The notes under the pieces: generated by a model
Databases searched by the model: none
What the model saw: only the letters and a program-made list of their open reading frames with translations
Told to the model about the DNA's origin: nothing
Program-made: the position numbers and the translations under genes
DNA from: Cellulosimicrobium cellulans
GTDB taxonomy: Bacteria > Actinomycetota > Actinomycetes > Actinomycetales > Cellulomonadaceae
Assembly (NCBI RefSeq): GCF_024124905.1
Contig: NZ_JAMXST010000004.1
Span: 62,001 to 126,000, forward strand
Direction of reading: 5' to 3'
DNA length: 64,000 nucleotides
Shown here: positions 38,343-47,530 of the stretch, piece after piece
Layout of the letters: each line of letters begins with the position of its first letter
Numbering within the stretch: the first letter of the stretch is position 1

Positions 38343-40391
38343 TCAGAAGCGCCCGCCGCGGCCTGAACGCCCGCCCGACGAGCGTCCGCCCGAGCGCCCG
38401 CCCGACCGGCCGCCGCCGAAGCCGCCGCCGCCGGAGCCGCCCCCGAAGCTCCCGCCCCCGAACCCGCCGGACCGGCCGCCGCCCCCGCCGCGCAGGATCG
38501 AGTCGAGCAGGATCCCGCCGAGCACCATCCCCCCGACGTTGCTCCCGCCGCCGCCACCGCCGAACATCCCGCCGCCCTGCGACGACTGCCAGCTCGACGC
38601 GTCCTGCTGGGCGCGCTGCGCGGCGGACTGCGCCTGCGCGTCGGCCTGCTGCGCGCGCTCGAGCGCGGCGACGGGGTCGGTCGGCTGGAGTGCGCGGGCC
38701 TCGCCGAGCAGCCGGATCGCCTCCGAGAGCCGGGTGCGTGCCTCGGGCCCGACGGCGCCGCGCCGGGTCTCGATGAAGTCGTTCGTCGCGCGGACCTGCG
38801 AGTCGACGCGCGCCAGCGTGTCGCGCAGGAGCGCGTTCGCGCGCGCTGCCTGCTCGGCACGCTCACGGAACGGGGCGAGCGCGGCGTCGAGCGCGGCCTC
38901 GGCCTCGGTGAGGCGCCGCAGCGCCGTGAGGGGGTCTCCGCCGTCGCGCGCGGTCCCCGCCGCGGCCGCGGCGGCCTGCGCCTCCGCGAGAGCCGGGGCG
39001 ACGGCGGGGTCCGCGGGGGCGAGCCGGCCGGCGTCGGCGATGTCCGACGTGATCGAGGCGAGGCCCCGGTCGAGGCGCGGGCCCGACTCGGCGAGGTCCG
39101 CGCCGGCCCGGTCGACGGCGTCGAGCAGCGTGACCGCCTGCCCCACGGCGTTCTGCGCCGCCCGGGCGAGGGCCACGGCCGCGGCCCGGTCCTTGCCGGC
39201 CAGCGCCTCGCGGCCCCGGGCGACGGACTCGCGGGCGTTCGCGACGAGCGCCTGTGCCTGGTCGGGGTTCTGCGCGACGGACGCGAGCGACGTCGGCGGG
39301 TACGTGCGAGCGAGCGCGTCGAGCGTCGCGCGCGCCGGCTCGACGCGGGCGAGGACCTCGCTCGCGCGCTGGTCGGTCTCGTCGAGCACCTGCGGGGCGC
39401 GCGCCTGGAGGTCGCGCAGCTCGTCGAAGGTGCGCGACTGGGCGTCGAGGGACGCCGCGACCTCGTCGCACAGCGCGACGATGCGGGCCATCGCGTCCCG
39501 GGCCTGCGGCTCGGTCTCGGGGCGGTCGTCGTCGAGCTGCTGGCGCAGCATGAACGCCTCGGAGACCTTCTGCTTGCCCTCGGCGAGCGCGGCGGAGAAC
39601 TGTCGCGTCGCCTCGAGGCCGAACTGGGCTTGCGCGAAGCCGAGCTCCTGCTCCGAGGTCTTCACGGCGTCGTCGATCGCGACGAGCGCGGCGCTCGCGC
39701 GCCGGTTGAGCTCGTCGGTGGGCAGGGCCGCGAGACCACCCTCCGCAGGGACCCCGCCCGGGGTGGTGCGGCGGCGCTTCGCGACCGACCGGACGACCAG
39801 CACGACCACGAGGACGAGCACGCCGAGGCCGAGCAGGACCCAGAACCAGGACACGCCCCCGGAGCCTTGGCTCGCGCCGCGCGCGACCTCGGCCGCGGCG
39901 ATCGCGGCGCCCGCCCAGTCGTCGTCCCGCAGCTCGTCCTCCACCGCGGCGGAGATCCGGTCCAGCTCGGCGTCGGTGAGGGACACGTTGTTGTCGTAGG
40001 AGAGCCCGTAGCGGCGGTCCTCGGTCGCGACGGCGAGCAGCAGGTCGTCCACGCCGAGCCCGGACGCGTTCGCCGTGGCGTTCGCCCAGTCGACGCCGTC
40101 CATGCCGTCGAAGCTCGCGACGTACACGACGAAGAGCTGGAGGTCGGTGTCCTGCGCGAGGCGGTCGAGCGCGTCCTGGACCGCGTCGGTCCGGTCGCCG
40201 AGCACGCCGTCGGGGTCGGTGATCTCGTCGGCAACGTCCATCGGGGCCACAGCGTGGGCGGTCGCGGCGGGGAGGAGCAGAGCGAGGCCGGTCACGAGGG
40301 CGACGAGCGCCGCCGCGACGAGGGCGAGCGACGCGCGCGCGCCACGGTCCGCGGCGGCGCGGGGGAGCGAGGGACGGTGGGCCGTGCTCAC
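38343..40391 (-). CDS. TPM-domain membrane protein with long coiled coil and Gly-rich tail
   Basis: 682 residues. Signal/anchor helix (about 15-45), then an extracytoplasmic TPM (TLP18.3/Psb32/MOLO-1) domain (about 50-180: DEITDPDGVL, YGLSYDNNVSLTD), a transmembrane helix (about 192-212: FWVLLGLGVLVLVVVLVV), a long Ala/Arg/Glu helical region (about 235-580), and a C-terminal ~100 residues of Gly/Ser/Arg repeats. TPM domains occur with phosphatase or membrane-repair roles. GTG 40391 has AAAGGA upstream. Likely transcribed with pspA as an envelope-stress pair. Confidence 0.87.
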   Translation of the reverse strand: MSTAHRPSLPRAAADRGARASLALVAAALVALVTGLALLLPAATAHAVAPMDVADEITDPDGVLGDRTDAVQDALDRLAQDTDLQLFVVYVASFDGMDGVDWANATANASGLGVDDLLLAVATEDRRYGLSYDNNVSLTDAELDRISAAVEDELRDDDWAGAAIAAAEVARGASQGSGGVSWFWVLLGLGVLVLVVVLVVRSVAKRRRTTPGGVPAEGGLAALPTDELNRRASAALVAIDDAVKTSEQELGFAQAQFGLEATRQFSAALAEGKQKVSEAFMLRQQLDDDRPETEPQARDAMARIVALCDEVAASLDAQSRTFDELRDLQARAPQVLDETDQRASEVLARVEPARATLDALARTYPPTSLASVAQNPDQAQALVANARESVARGREALAGKDRAAAVALARAAQNAVGQAVTLLDAVDRAGADLAESGPRLDRGLASITSDIADAGRLAPADPAVAPALAEAQAAAAAAGTARDGGDPLTALRRLTEAEAALDAALAPFRERAEQAARANALLRDTLARVDSQVRATNDFIETRRGAVGPEARTRLSEAIRLLGEARALQPTDPVAALERAQQADAQAQSAAQRAQQDASSWQSSQGGGMFGGGGGGSNVGGMVLGGILLDSILRGGGGGRSGGFGGGSFGGGSGGGGFGGGRSGGRSGGRSSGGRSGRGGRF

Positions 40392-40533
40392 GCGCCGATC
40401 CTTTCCCAGCCCCTGGGGTCCCGCAATCGGGGCCGGGGCGCCGTGGGGCGCACCGCCGTCGGCCGGCACGACGGCGGAGGCCCGCCTCCCTCTCGGGGAG
40501 ACGGGCCTCGTGACGCTCGACCGGTGCGGTCGG

Positions 40534-42732
40534 TCACCCGCAGGTCAGCGCCGCGTAGGGCGCGCTGACCTCGCTCGTGACGCCTCCGGCGACCGCGCTG
40601 ACGACAGCGTCGCCCGCCGCCACCGAGGCGGCGCGCACCGCGAACGACTGGTACGCGTTCGCGCCCGGGGCGACGCTCGCGACGGTGCGCGACCCGAACG
40701 GCGTCGAGAGCGTCACCGCGAGCGGCGCGTCGCCGCCGTTGGTCGCCCGGACCGCGACGTACGCCGTGCCCGCGAGGCAGCGCGTCGTGGCCTCGACCGT
40801 GACGTCCGCCTCCGCGGGGAGGTCGGTCGGGTACGCCACGACCTGCGGGGACGCGAACGAGCCGACGGCGGGAGCGCCCGTGTCGTTGACGACGTGCTCG
40901 ATGCCGCCCGACCCGTTGAGGAAGACGCTCGTCATCGACCGGAACGTCACGCCTGCGCGGACTGGCGTCTGGATGCCGCTCGCGACGCGCACGTCGACGC
41001 CCTGGTTGAAGAACGAGTACACGCCCACCCCGACGGCGTCGTGCCGCCGGACGTGGTCGCCCACCCGGTACGACGCGTACCCCGTGCGGTCGCCGTCCAT
41101 GAACGCGGCCTGGCTCGGCACGTCGTAGGGGATCTCGCTCTGGTAGAAGACCGTGCGGCCGCGCTCGCCGTTCCAGATCGTCTGGTTCTTCTGGTAGTGC
41201 TCGACGAACAGGCCCGTGGCGGTCACGTCGTCGCCGTTCACGACGACGCCGTGGTCGCCCGTGTTCTGGTCCCACCCGATGCCGCTGCCGTGGTCCCCGC
41301 GCCAGGCCCAGATGTGGTCGAGCAGCACGTGGTCGCTGTTGACCTCGATGCTCGTCGTCGCCTTGCCGACCCATGGCCCGCCGACGCGGACGAACACGTC
41401 GGTGAGCGTCGTCGGGTCGGCGGCGTCCGCCACGTGCGCGTCCGCCGGACCGACGCGCACGAGGACGTCCGACTCGACGGGTCCGGCGTCGACCGTGATG
41501 CCCGCCACCTTCACGCCCGCGACGTCGCCGATCTCCAGCGCCGCGGTGCCCGACGTCGGGGCGAGGGACGCGTAGCCGAGGCCCAGGACGACCGTGCCGG
41601 GGTTCTCGACGCGGATCGCCTCGTCGAGGTGGTAGACGCCGGGGGTGAGCAGGAGGTTCTTGCCGGTCGCGAGGGCCGCGTTGATCTCCGCCGCCGAGTC
41701 GCCCTCGTGGGCGACGAAGAAGGCGTCGAGGGAGAGCTTCTGGCCCGCGTCGGCGTCGGTCGACCAGTCGACGCCGCGCGTCTCGGTCCGCGCGTGCGGC
41801 ACGAACACGGCGAGGTCCTCGCCGTCGCGGAACAGGAACGGCGCCTCCCGGCTCAGCGGGGTCGTGTCGAGCGTCGTCTTGTTGCCGGTGGTGCCGTCGG
41901 GCCGGGGCCCGAAGTCCGTGGCCGGGGCGCCCTCGACGCCGGAGAACACCATGTTCCACACGCCGCCGTCCCAGGTGCCGACCTCGGAGTTGCGCGTGTA
42001 CCACTGCTGCTGCGAGCCGGTCACGAGGCGGCCCGAGACGCGCGAGTTGGCGAGGTAGCCGCCGCTCGCGTACTCGCCGAAGCGCCCGAACACCGTGAGG
42101 TCGCCCTGGATGTCGACCCGGCGCAGCGGCGCGGCCTGCGACACCGCGAACCGGAGCTGGTGCGGGTCGGTGATCCCCGCGGGGAACGGGCGGTTCACGT
42201 CCTCGTCGACCGGGCGCTGGATCGGGTTGATCGCGACGTTGCTCAGGGAGCGCCAGAAGCGCGTGAGCGAGCCCGGGTCCTGGCAGCTCCACGGGTTGCT
42301 CGGGCAGCTCACGACGGGCTGCACGCTCAGCGCGCCGTTGACGAGCACGTCATCGGGCTGCGCGCCGAGGCCGGCGATCGCGGTGTAGTAGCCGACCTCC
42401 GCGTTGACGATGCCGGTCGCCGTCGCCGGGTCGTTCGCGCCGGACGCGTCGCCGTAGACGCCCGGCTCGAAGAACACGGCGTGCCGGTCCTGGCTGAACT
42501 CCGCCTCGTCGTTGATCGACGCGAGGTAGGTGTTGATCTGGTCCACCGACCACGAGTCGTCGATGAAGACGACGTTCGGTCCGAGGTCGGGGTCGGTGGC
42601 CGGGGCGGCCGTGGCGGGCGCACCGAGCGCCACGCCCGTCGCGGCCACGGCGAGCGCCGCCACGCCCGCACCGGCGGCGCGGGCTCGACGGGCTGTCCTG
42701 CCCGCGCCGGGGATGGTCGTCGAGAGGGTCAC
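40534..42732 (-). CDS. Secreted beta-helix protein, GH55-like (often labelled adenylyl cyclase)
   Basis: 732 residues with an N-terminal signal (RRARAAGAGVAALAVAATGVA, possibly Tat) and a mature chain beginning PDLGPNVVFIDDSW. Segments such as FFEPGVYGDASG, YYTAIAGLG, LLLTPGVYHLDEAI, LGLGYASL, NSDHVLLDHIWAWRGDHG and WDQNTGDHGVVVNGDDV match a family of two stacked right-handed beta-helices related to GH55 glucanases. Homologues are commonly misannotated as adenylyl cyclase; no cyclase motif is seen. An exo-glucanase-like role on polysaccharide is inferred. The last ~100 residues are a separate beta-domain. GTG start with GAAGGAGAA. Confidence 0.75.
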   Translation of the reverse strand: MTLSTTIPGAGRTARRARAAGAGVAALAVAATGVALGAPATAAPATDPDLGPNVVFIDDSWSVDQINTYLASINDEAEFSQDRHAVFFEPGVYGDASGANDPATATGIVNAEVGYYTAIAGLGAQPDDVLVNGALSVQPVVSCPSNPWSCQDPGSLTRFWRSLSNVAINPIQRPVDEDVNRPFPAGITDPHQLRFAVSQAAPLRRVDIQGDLTVFGRFGEYASGGYLANSRVSGRLVTGSQQQWYTRNSEVGTWDGGVWNMVFSGVEGAPATDFGPRPDGTTGNKTTLDTTPLSREAPFLFRDGEDLAVFVPHARTETRGVDWSTDADAGQKLSLDAFFVAHEGDSAAEINAALATGKNLLLTPGVYHLDEAIRVENPGTVVLGLGYASLAPTSGTAALEIGDVAGVKVAGITVDAGPVESDVLVRVGPADAHVADAADPTTLTDVFVRVGGPWVGKATTSIEVNSDHVLLDHIWAWRGDHGSGIGWDQNTGDHGVVVNGDDVTATGLFVEHYQKNQTIWNGERGRTVFYQSEIPYDVPSQAAFMDGDRTGYASYRVGDHVRRHDAVGVGVYSFFNQGVDVRVASGIQTPVRAGVTFRSMTSVFLNGSGGIEHVVNDTGAPAVGSFASPQVVAYPTDLPAEADVTVEATTRCLAGTAYVAVRATNGGDAPLAVTLSTPFGSRTVASVAPGANAYQSFAVRAASVAAGDAVVSAVAGGVTSEVSAPYAALTCG

Positions 42733-42806
42733 GGTGGGTGTTCTCCTTCGAACGGGGAGTCGACGCCAGCGCGCCGACGCCAGCGCGTCGTCGCGCTGAT
42801 GCGGGG

Positions 42807-42858
42807 AGCCTAGGCCACGACTGACTGTCTTGTCAGTAACTTCTTGGGAGCGCTCTCA
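42807..42858 (-). promoter_or_regulatory. Promoter and LacI/CebR-type operator of the GH55-like gene
   Basis: On the minus strand, CTGACA (42836-42831) and TAGGCT (42812-42807) form -35/-10 boxes 18 bases apart. TGGGAGCGCTCTCA (42845-42858) differs at one base from the cellulose/glucan repressor site TGGGAGCGCTCCCA of CebR-like regulators and lies just upstream of the -35. An extra palindrome ACTGAC-N6-GTCAGT covers 42820-42837. Confidence 0.7.
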
Positions 42859-42876
42859 CATCGTGGGACGTGCGCC

Positions 42877-42931
42877 GAGTGCTGGGGATCTGTCGGCAGA
42901 ACCGCCCCGGGACGACACATCCCCAGCACTC
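42877..42931. terminator. 19-bp hairpin in the XPB / GH55-like gap
   Basis: GAGTGCTGGGGATCTGTCG (42877-42895) pairs with 42913-42931, 18 of 19 positions, loop 17 bases. It probably ends transcripts from the XPB gene, which is on the minus strand to the right. Confidence 0.7.
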
Positions 42932-42948
42932 AACGGAGCGGGGGCCGC

Positions 42949-43162
42949 GTCACTGCACGACGCCCAGGTCCTGTGCGTTCTCGGTCAGCTCTGGGCGTCG
43001 TTCCGTGCCGGGCGGGTACCTTGCTGCGCTGCGGTCCCCACCCGTCACTGCACGACGCCCAGGTCCTGTGCGTTCTCGGTCGGCCCTGGGCGTCGTTCCG
43101 TGCCGGGCGGGTACCTTGCTGCGCTGCGGTCCCCACCCGTCACTGCACGACGCCCAGGTCCT
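42949..43162. repeat. 95-bp tandem duplication carrying the 3' end of the XPB gene
   Basis: Units start at 42951 and 43046 (two differences in 95 bases) and a third partial copy starts at 43141, which is the real end of the XPB gene. Each unit repeats the last codons and stop (DLGVVQ-stop). Each also contains ACGACGCCCAGG facing CTGGGCGTCGT, so it can form an 11-12-bp hairpin. Together with the promoter and hairpin above, this fills the 407-bp gap 42733-43139. Confidence 0.92.
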
Positions 43163-44819
43163 CCGCGTCGACGATGCGATAGGCGTACCCCTGCTCCGCC
43201 AGGAACCGCTGGCGGTGGGCCGCGAAGTCCTGGTCGACCGTGTCGCGCGCGACGACGGCGTAGAAGTGCGCGGTGCGGCCGTCGGACTTCGGGCGCATGA
43301 CGCGGCCGAGGCGCTGGGCCTCCTCCTGGCGCGACCCGAACGACCCGGACACCTGGATCGCGACCGAGGCCTCCGGCAGGTCGATGGAGAAGTTCGCGAC
43401 CTTCGACACGACGAGCCGCGAGATCTCGCCCGAGCGGAACGCGTCGAACAGGCGCTGGCGCTCGCGGACCGTCGTCGCGCCCGTGATGAGCGGCGCGTCG
43501 AGGTGCTGCGACAGCTCCTCGAGCTGGTCGAGGTACTGGCCGATCACGAGCACCTGGTCGTCCGGGTGCTGCGCGACGATCTGCTCCACGACCCGGTTCT
43601 TGCCCGCGGCGGTCGCGGCGAGCCGGTACTTGTCCTCGGGCTCGGCGACGGCGTACGTCATGCGGTCGGACTCGGGCAGCGTGAGGCGCACCTCGACGCA
43701 GTCGGCGGGCGCGATGTAGCCCTGCGCCTCGATGTCCTTCCACGGGGCGTCGTACCGCTTGGGCCCGATGAGCGAGAACACCTCGTCCTCCCGGCCGTCC
43801 TCGCGCACGAGCGTCGCGGTGAGCCCGAGGCGGCGGCGCGCCTGCAGGTCCGCCGTCATGCGGAAGATCGGCGCGGGTAGCAGGTGCACCTCGTCGTACA
43901 CGACGAGCCCCCAGTCGCGCGCGTCGAGCAGCTCGAGGTGCGTGTACACGCCCTTCCGCTTGGTCGTCAGCACCTGGTAGGTCGCGATCGTGACGGGCTT
44001 GATCTCCTTGCGCGCGCCGGAGTACTCGCCGATCTCGTCCTCGGTGAGCGTCGTGCGCCGCACGAGCTCGTCGCGCCACTGGCGCGCGCTCACCGTGTTC
44101 GTCACCAGGATGAGCGTCGTCGTCCCGGACTTCGCCATCGCGCCCGCGCCGACGATCGTCTTGCCCGCGCCGCACGGCAGCACGACGACGCCGCTCCCGC
44201 CGTGCCAGAACCCGTCCACCGCCTGCGCCTGGTACGGGCGCATCTCCCAGGGCTTCGGCTCCTCGCCCTCGGCGCGGGGCGGCGTCGTCGGGCTGAGCGC
44301 GATGGCGTGCTTCTCGCCGTCGACGTACCCCGCGAGGTCCTCGGCGGGCCAGCCGAGCTTCACGAGGACCTGCTTGAGGTGGCCGCGCTCGGACGGGTGC
44401 ACGACGACGGTCGTGTCGTCGATCCGCTCGCCCACCAGGCCGGCGGTGCGCTTGGACTTGAGCACCTCGGCGAGGACGGCGCGGTCCGTCGCCTCGAGCA
44501 CGAGCCCGTGCGTCGGGTGCTGCGCGAGCGTGAGCCGCCCGTACCGCGACATCGTCTCCGCGACGTCGATGAGCAGCGCGTGGGGCACGGGGTAGCGCGA
44601 GTACTCGATGAGCGTGTTGACGACCTGCTCGGCGTCGTGCCCGGCCGCGCGCGCGTTCCACAGGCCGAGCGGCGTGAGCCGGTACGTGTGGACGTGCTCC
44701 GGGGCGCGCTCGAGCTCGGCGAACGGCGCGATGGCCCGCCGCGCGTCGTCGGCGCGCGGGTGGTCGACCTCGAGCAGCAGCGACTTGTCGCTCTGGACGA
44801 TGAGAGGTCCGTCGGTCAT
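43140..44819 (-). CDS. DNA repair helicase XPB (ERCC3-like)
   Basis: 559 residues, the bacterial XPB form. An N-terminal damage-recognition-like region (1-190) precedes the SF2 core: PYQAQAVDGFW, Walker A PCGAGKT near 213, DEVH box VVYDEVHLLP near 307, GLTATLVREDGRE, and motif VI EEAQRLGRVMRP. It unwinds DNA 3'-5' with ATP. AAGGAG precedes ATG 44819. The helicase-associated gene lies directly upstream on the same strand, as in mycobacteria, but here a repeat array sits between the two. Confidence 0.96.
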   Translation of the reverse strand: MTDGPLIVQSDKSLLLEVDHPRADDARRAIAPFAELERAPEHVHTYRLTPLGLWNARAAGHDAEQVVNTLIEYSRYPVPHALLIDVAETMSRYGRLTLAQHPTHGLVLEATDRAVLAEVLKSKRTAGLVGERIDDTTVVVHPSERGHLKQVLVKLGWPAEDLAGYVDGEKHAIALSPTTPPRAEGEEPKPWEMRPYQAQAVDGFWHGGSGVVVLPCGAGKTIVGAGAMAKSGTTTLILVTNTVSARQWRDELVRRTTLTEDEIGEYSGARKEIKPVTIATYQVLTTKRKGVYTHLELLDARDWGLVVYDEVHLLPAPIFRMTADLQARRRLGLTATLVREDGREDEVFSLIGPKRYDAPWKDIEAQGYIAPADCVEVRLTLPESDRMTYAVAEPEDKYRLAATAAGKNRVVEQIVAQHPDDQVLVIGQYLDQLEELSQHLDAPLITGATTVRERQRLFDAFRSGEISRLVVSKVANFSIDLPEASVAIQVSGSFGSRQEEAQRLGRVMRPKSDGRTAHFYAVVARDTVDQDFAAHRQRFLAEQGYAYRIVDAEDLGVVQ

Positions 44820-44827
44820 GTGTCTCC

Positions 44828-44938
44828 TTGCCGAGGTAGAGCCGTGGTCGCGCGAGGTGGAGCCGTGGTGCCGCGAGGTCGAGGCGTGGTCGTGACCACG
44901 GTTCTCCCTCGCGCTACCAGGGCTCTACCTCGGCGGAG
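44828..44938. repeat. Family A intergenic array (21-bp period), copy 4
   Basis: Direct units CGAGGTAGAGCC, CGAGGTGGAGCC and CGAGGTCGAGGC start at 44832, 44853 and 44874, exactly 21 bp apart, then face inverted units ending in GCTCTACCTCGG. The outermost inverted unit contains the TAG stop (44927-44925) of the helicase-associated gene. The array fills nearly the whole 105-bp gap between it and XPB. Confidence 0.88.
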
Positions 44939-47408
44939 CGTCAGGGGTGACGGACGCGATGCGGTGGACCGCGACCGTCAGCTCCGCGTCGCGCGCGGGA
45001 TCCTGCGCGCGCAGCCGTCCCGCGTCGAGGGTCAGCGGTCGGACGCGGCGGCGGTCCTGCGAGCCCGTCGGACCGACGACCTCGAGCCAGACCAGCGCCC
45101 CGTCGGCGATCGCCTCGCGCAGCAGACCCAACGCGGCCACCGGGTCGGATGTTCCCTCCGCAGGGCCGTACCCGTCGGCGCGTCCGTTCGTGCCCGACGG
45201 CGTCCGCTCGCCCGCGCGCGTCCCGTCGCCCTCCGCGAGGGCCGTCCGTCCGGGCCGCCCGCCCGCGCCGTCCCCCGCGCGCTCGGCGGAGCGCGCGTCC
45301 TCCGCGCGCAGGCGGGCGACGAGGTCCGCGAACCGCTGGGTGCGCTCGGCGGCGCCGCCCGGCTCGTCGACGCGCGCCCCGGAACCGGGGACGACGCCGG
45401 TCCGCGCGCGCCCGCCCGCGCGCCGCCCCGCGGTGGCGACCCGGCCGCGTCGGGACGGTGCGACGCCGTCGGGAGCGCCCCGCCGGCCGGCCCGGTCCGC
45501 GACGAGCACACGCCCGTCCGGCCCCTCGACGACCGCCGGCACGCCGCGGGCGCGCAGCGCCTCCTGGAGCTCCCCGGCGGGCGCGGCCGACGCGAGCACG
45601 GTCGGCGCGAGGAGCACGAGGCCCAGCCCGCGCAGCGCCGGGTCGTCCGCGATCCCCGCGAGCAGCACCGGGTCCTCCGCGCGCACGTACGACGACGCCG
45701 TCCCCACGCGGACCCGGCCGTGGCGGCGCGCCGTGTCGCGCACCAGGTACTCGAGCGGCTGCGGCACGGGGGTGCGCGAGTGTGCCGCGAGCTCGGCGAG
45801 GAGCTCGTCGGCCGTCGCGCCGCGGTCGAGCGCGCGCAGGACGGAGTCGGGTGTGAACCGGACCGTCGTCGCGGCGCCGCGCGACTCGACGTCCGCCGCG
45901 ACCTCGACGAGCCGCTCGAGCGTGCGCGACGGCCGCCCCGGCACGATGCCCGTGAGGTCGCCCTGGAGCAGCAGGTCGTCGACCTCGGCCGGGAGCACCG
46001 CCTCGAAGGCGGCGCCGAGGTCCGTCGGGCCGGTCCCGGACGACGCCTGCACGTCGTCGGCACCGAGGAGGACACGTCCCGGGGGAGCGAGCGCGCCCGC
46101 ACCGGTGACCCCGAGCAACGCGGCCTCGCGCAGCAGCCCCGCGACGGCCTGCTCCGGTGGCACCGCCCGCGGCGTGCGCCACCGCAGCACCGCGACGACG
46201 TCGGCCGCGGCGAGCGGGCGCCCGGGGGCGAGGTCGAGGACGTCCAGGACGGACCGCCGCAGCCGGGGCACCCAGGGGCGCCACAGCTCCGGGTCGAGCG
46301 CGGCGCGCAGGGCGCCCTTCTCGTCGCGGCTGCCCACGAGCCAGGGGGTGCGGCGCGAGCGCCACCAGCCGCGGGCGAGCGTCGCCCAGCGGTCGCCCAG
46401 GTCGTCGTCGAGCCAGTCCTCCGCGGCGAGCGTCGGGGCGAACGTCGGCGGGTCGTCGCCGTCGTCGGCCACGAGCCCCGCCGCCGCGGCCAGCTCGACG
46501 ACCGCGGCCGCCGTCGGGTCGTCGACCTCGAGCGCGACGGCGGCCCGCCGCAGGTCGCGCACCCCGAGCCCGCCGGCGCGCAGGACGCCCGGCGGGTGCT
46601 CGGTCCAGTGCGTCACGAGCCGCGCGACGAGCCGCACGGCCTCGAGCCCGGCGCTCGCGGACTCCGCGTCGACCGTCGCGGGCGGGAGGTCGCGGACGTC
46701 CGGGACCGGAGGAGCCGTCCGGACGTCGCGATGGGTGCGGCCACCGCGCAGGGCGAGCCCGACCTCGCGCGGCAGCACGACGTGCCGCTCGTCCGTCGCA
46801 CGCAGGTAGCCGTGCTCGACGAGCCAGTCCGTCGCGCGCCGCGCGGACGCGTCCGCGCGGGGGGCGACGCCGACGGGCGGTCCCCACGTCAGCGCGTCGA
46901 GGATCGCCCGGGTGCCGGGCGGGGCGTCGTCGGGCAGGTCGCCCCTCCCCGCCGCGCCCGCGTCGCCCGCGGCGAGGGCCGCGACGGGGCCGAGGCCGGC
47001 GGGGTGAGAGCCGAGGACCTCCGCGACGCCCGGCGCCGGGCGGAACCCGGCCGACCGTGCGCCGGGGGTCCAGACGAGCGCGAGCTCGTCGAGGAGGGCG
47101 AGCGCGGAGGTGACACGCGCGCGGTCGACGCCCGTCGCCCGCGCGACCGCCGCCGCCGTCGCGGGCGACCCCACGGAGTCGAGCACCAGCACCGCCTCCA
47201 GGACGTGGAGCGTCAGCTCGTCCAGCCCGGCGAGCGCACGCTCCAGGCTCGTCCGGTTCATCGCGCGCGCGGCGAGCGAGAGCAGGGTCGAGGGCGACGG
47301 CGTCGCGAGGTCGGGCCGCCGCCGGAGCAGCGCGACCAGGGCGGCGTCGTCGCGCTGGCGCAGCGACTCGCTGTACGTCGGAGCCCGCTCGGGCCGGGAG
47401 GTGGCCAT
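44925..47408 (-). CDS. Helicase-associated protein (XPB/Ssl2-like N-terminal domain family)
   Basis: 827 residues. It resembles the actinobacterial partner of XPB (Rv0862c type, from memory): an N-terminal winged-helix-like region (YSESLRQRDDAALVALLRRRPDL, ATGVDRARVTSALALLDEL) and a central helicase-C-3/XPB-like domain (LQGDLTGIVPGRPSRTLERL, RFTPDSVLRALDRG). A disordered Gly/Arg/Ala linker (about 650-755) leads to a C-terminal WYL-like piece (VWLEVVGPTGSQDRRRVRPLTLDAGRL). It has no Walker motifs, so it is not itself a motor. ATG 47408 is taken over an upstream ATG at 47441, but neither has a clear ribosome site. Confidence 0.85.
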   Translation of the reverse strand: MATSRPERAPTYSESLRQRDDAALVALLRRRPDLATPSPSTLLSLAARAMNRTSLERALAGLDELTLHVLEAVLVLDSVGSPATAAAVARATGVDRARVTSALALLDELALVWTPGARSAGFRPAPGVAEVLGSHPAGLGPVAALAAGDAGAAGRGDLPDDAPPGTRAILDALTWGPPVGVAPRADASARRATDWLVEHGYLRATDERHVVLPREVGLALRGGRTHRDVRTAPPVPDVRDLPPATVDAESASAGLEAVRLVARLVTHWTEHPPGVLRAGGLGVRDLRRAAVALEVDDPTAAAVVELAAAAGLVADDGDDPPTFAPTLAAEDWLDDDLGDRWATLARGWWRSRRTPWLVGSRDEKGALRAALDPELWRPWVPRLRRSVLDVLDLAPGRPLAAADVVAVLRWRTPRAVPPEQAVAGLLREAALLGVTGAGALAPPGRVLLGADDVQASSGTGPTDLGAAFEAVLPAEVDDLLLQGDLTGIVPGRPSRTLERLVEVAADVESRGAATTVRFTPDSVLRALDRGATADELLAELAAHSRTPVPQPLEYLVRDTARRHGRVRVGTASSYVRAEDPVLLAGIADDPALRGLGLVLLAPTVLASAAPAGELQEALRARGVPAVVEGPDGRVLVADRAGRRGAPDGVAPSRRGRVATAGRRAGGRARTGVVPGSGARVDEPGGAAERTQRFADLVARLRAEDARSAERAGDGAGGRPGRTALAEGDGTRAGERTPSGTNGRADGYGPAEGTSDPVAALGLLREAIADGALVWLEVVGPTGSQDRRRVRPLTLDAGRLRAQDPARDAELTVAVHRIASVTPDAPPR

Positions 47409-47437
47409 CCGTTCGATGTTACGCGCCGGGCCCGGTC

Positions 47438-47530
47438 CCACGAGATCGGTGATCGCGGTCGAGATCGGCAGTCAGGACCGCCGATCTCGACGGAACGTGC
47501 CGACCTCGTGCCGGACCGCCGAGCTCACAG
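47438..47530. repeat. Family B intergenic array (19-bp period), copy 2
   Basis: CGAGATCGG starts at 47441 and 47460 (19 bp); inverted units ACCGCCGATCTCG, CGTGCCGACCTCG and ACCGCCGAGCTCA start at 47477, 47496 and 47515 (19 bp each). The last unit contains the TGA stop of the gene ending at 47525. Confidence 0.85.

Noticed and set aside
40534-42732. Adenylyl cyclase
   Set aside because: The name is attached to homologues in databases, but no cyclase catalytic motif is visible, and the signal peptide with beta-helix repeats argues for a secreted carbohydrate-active protein.
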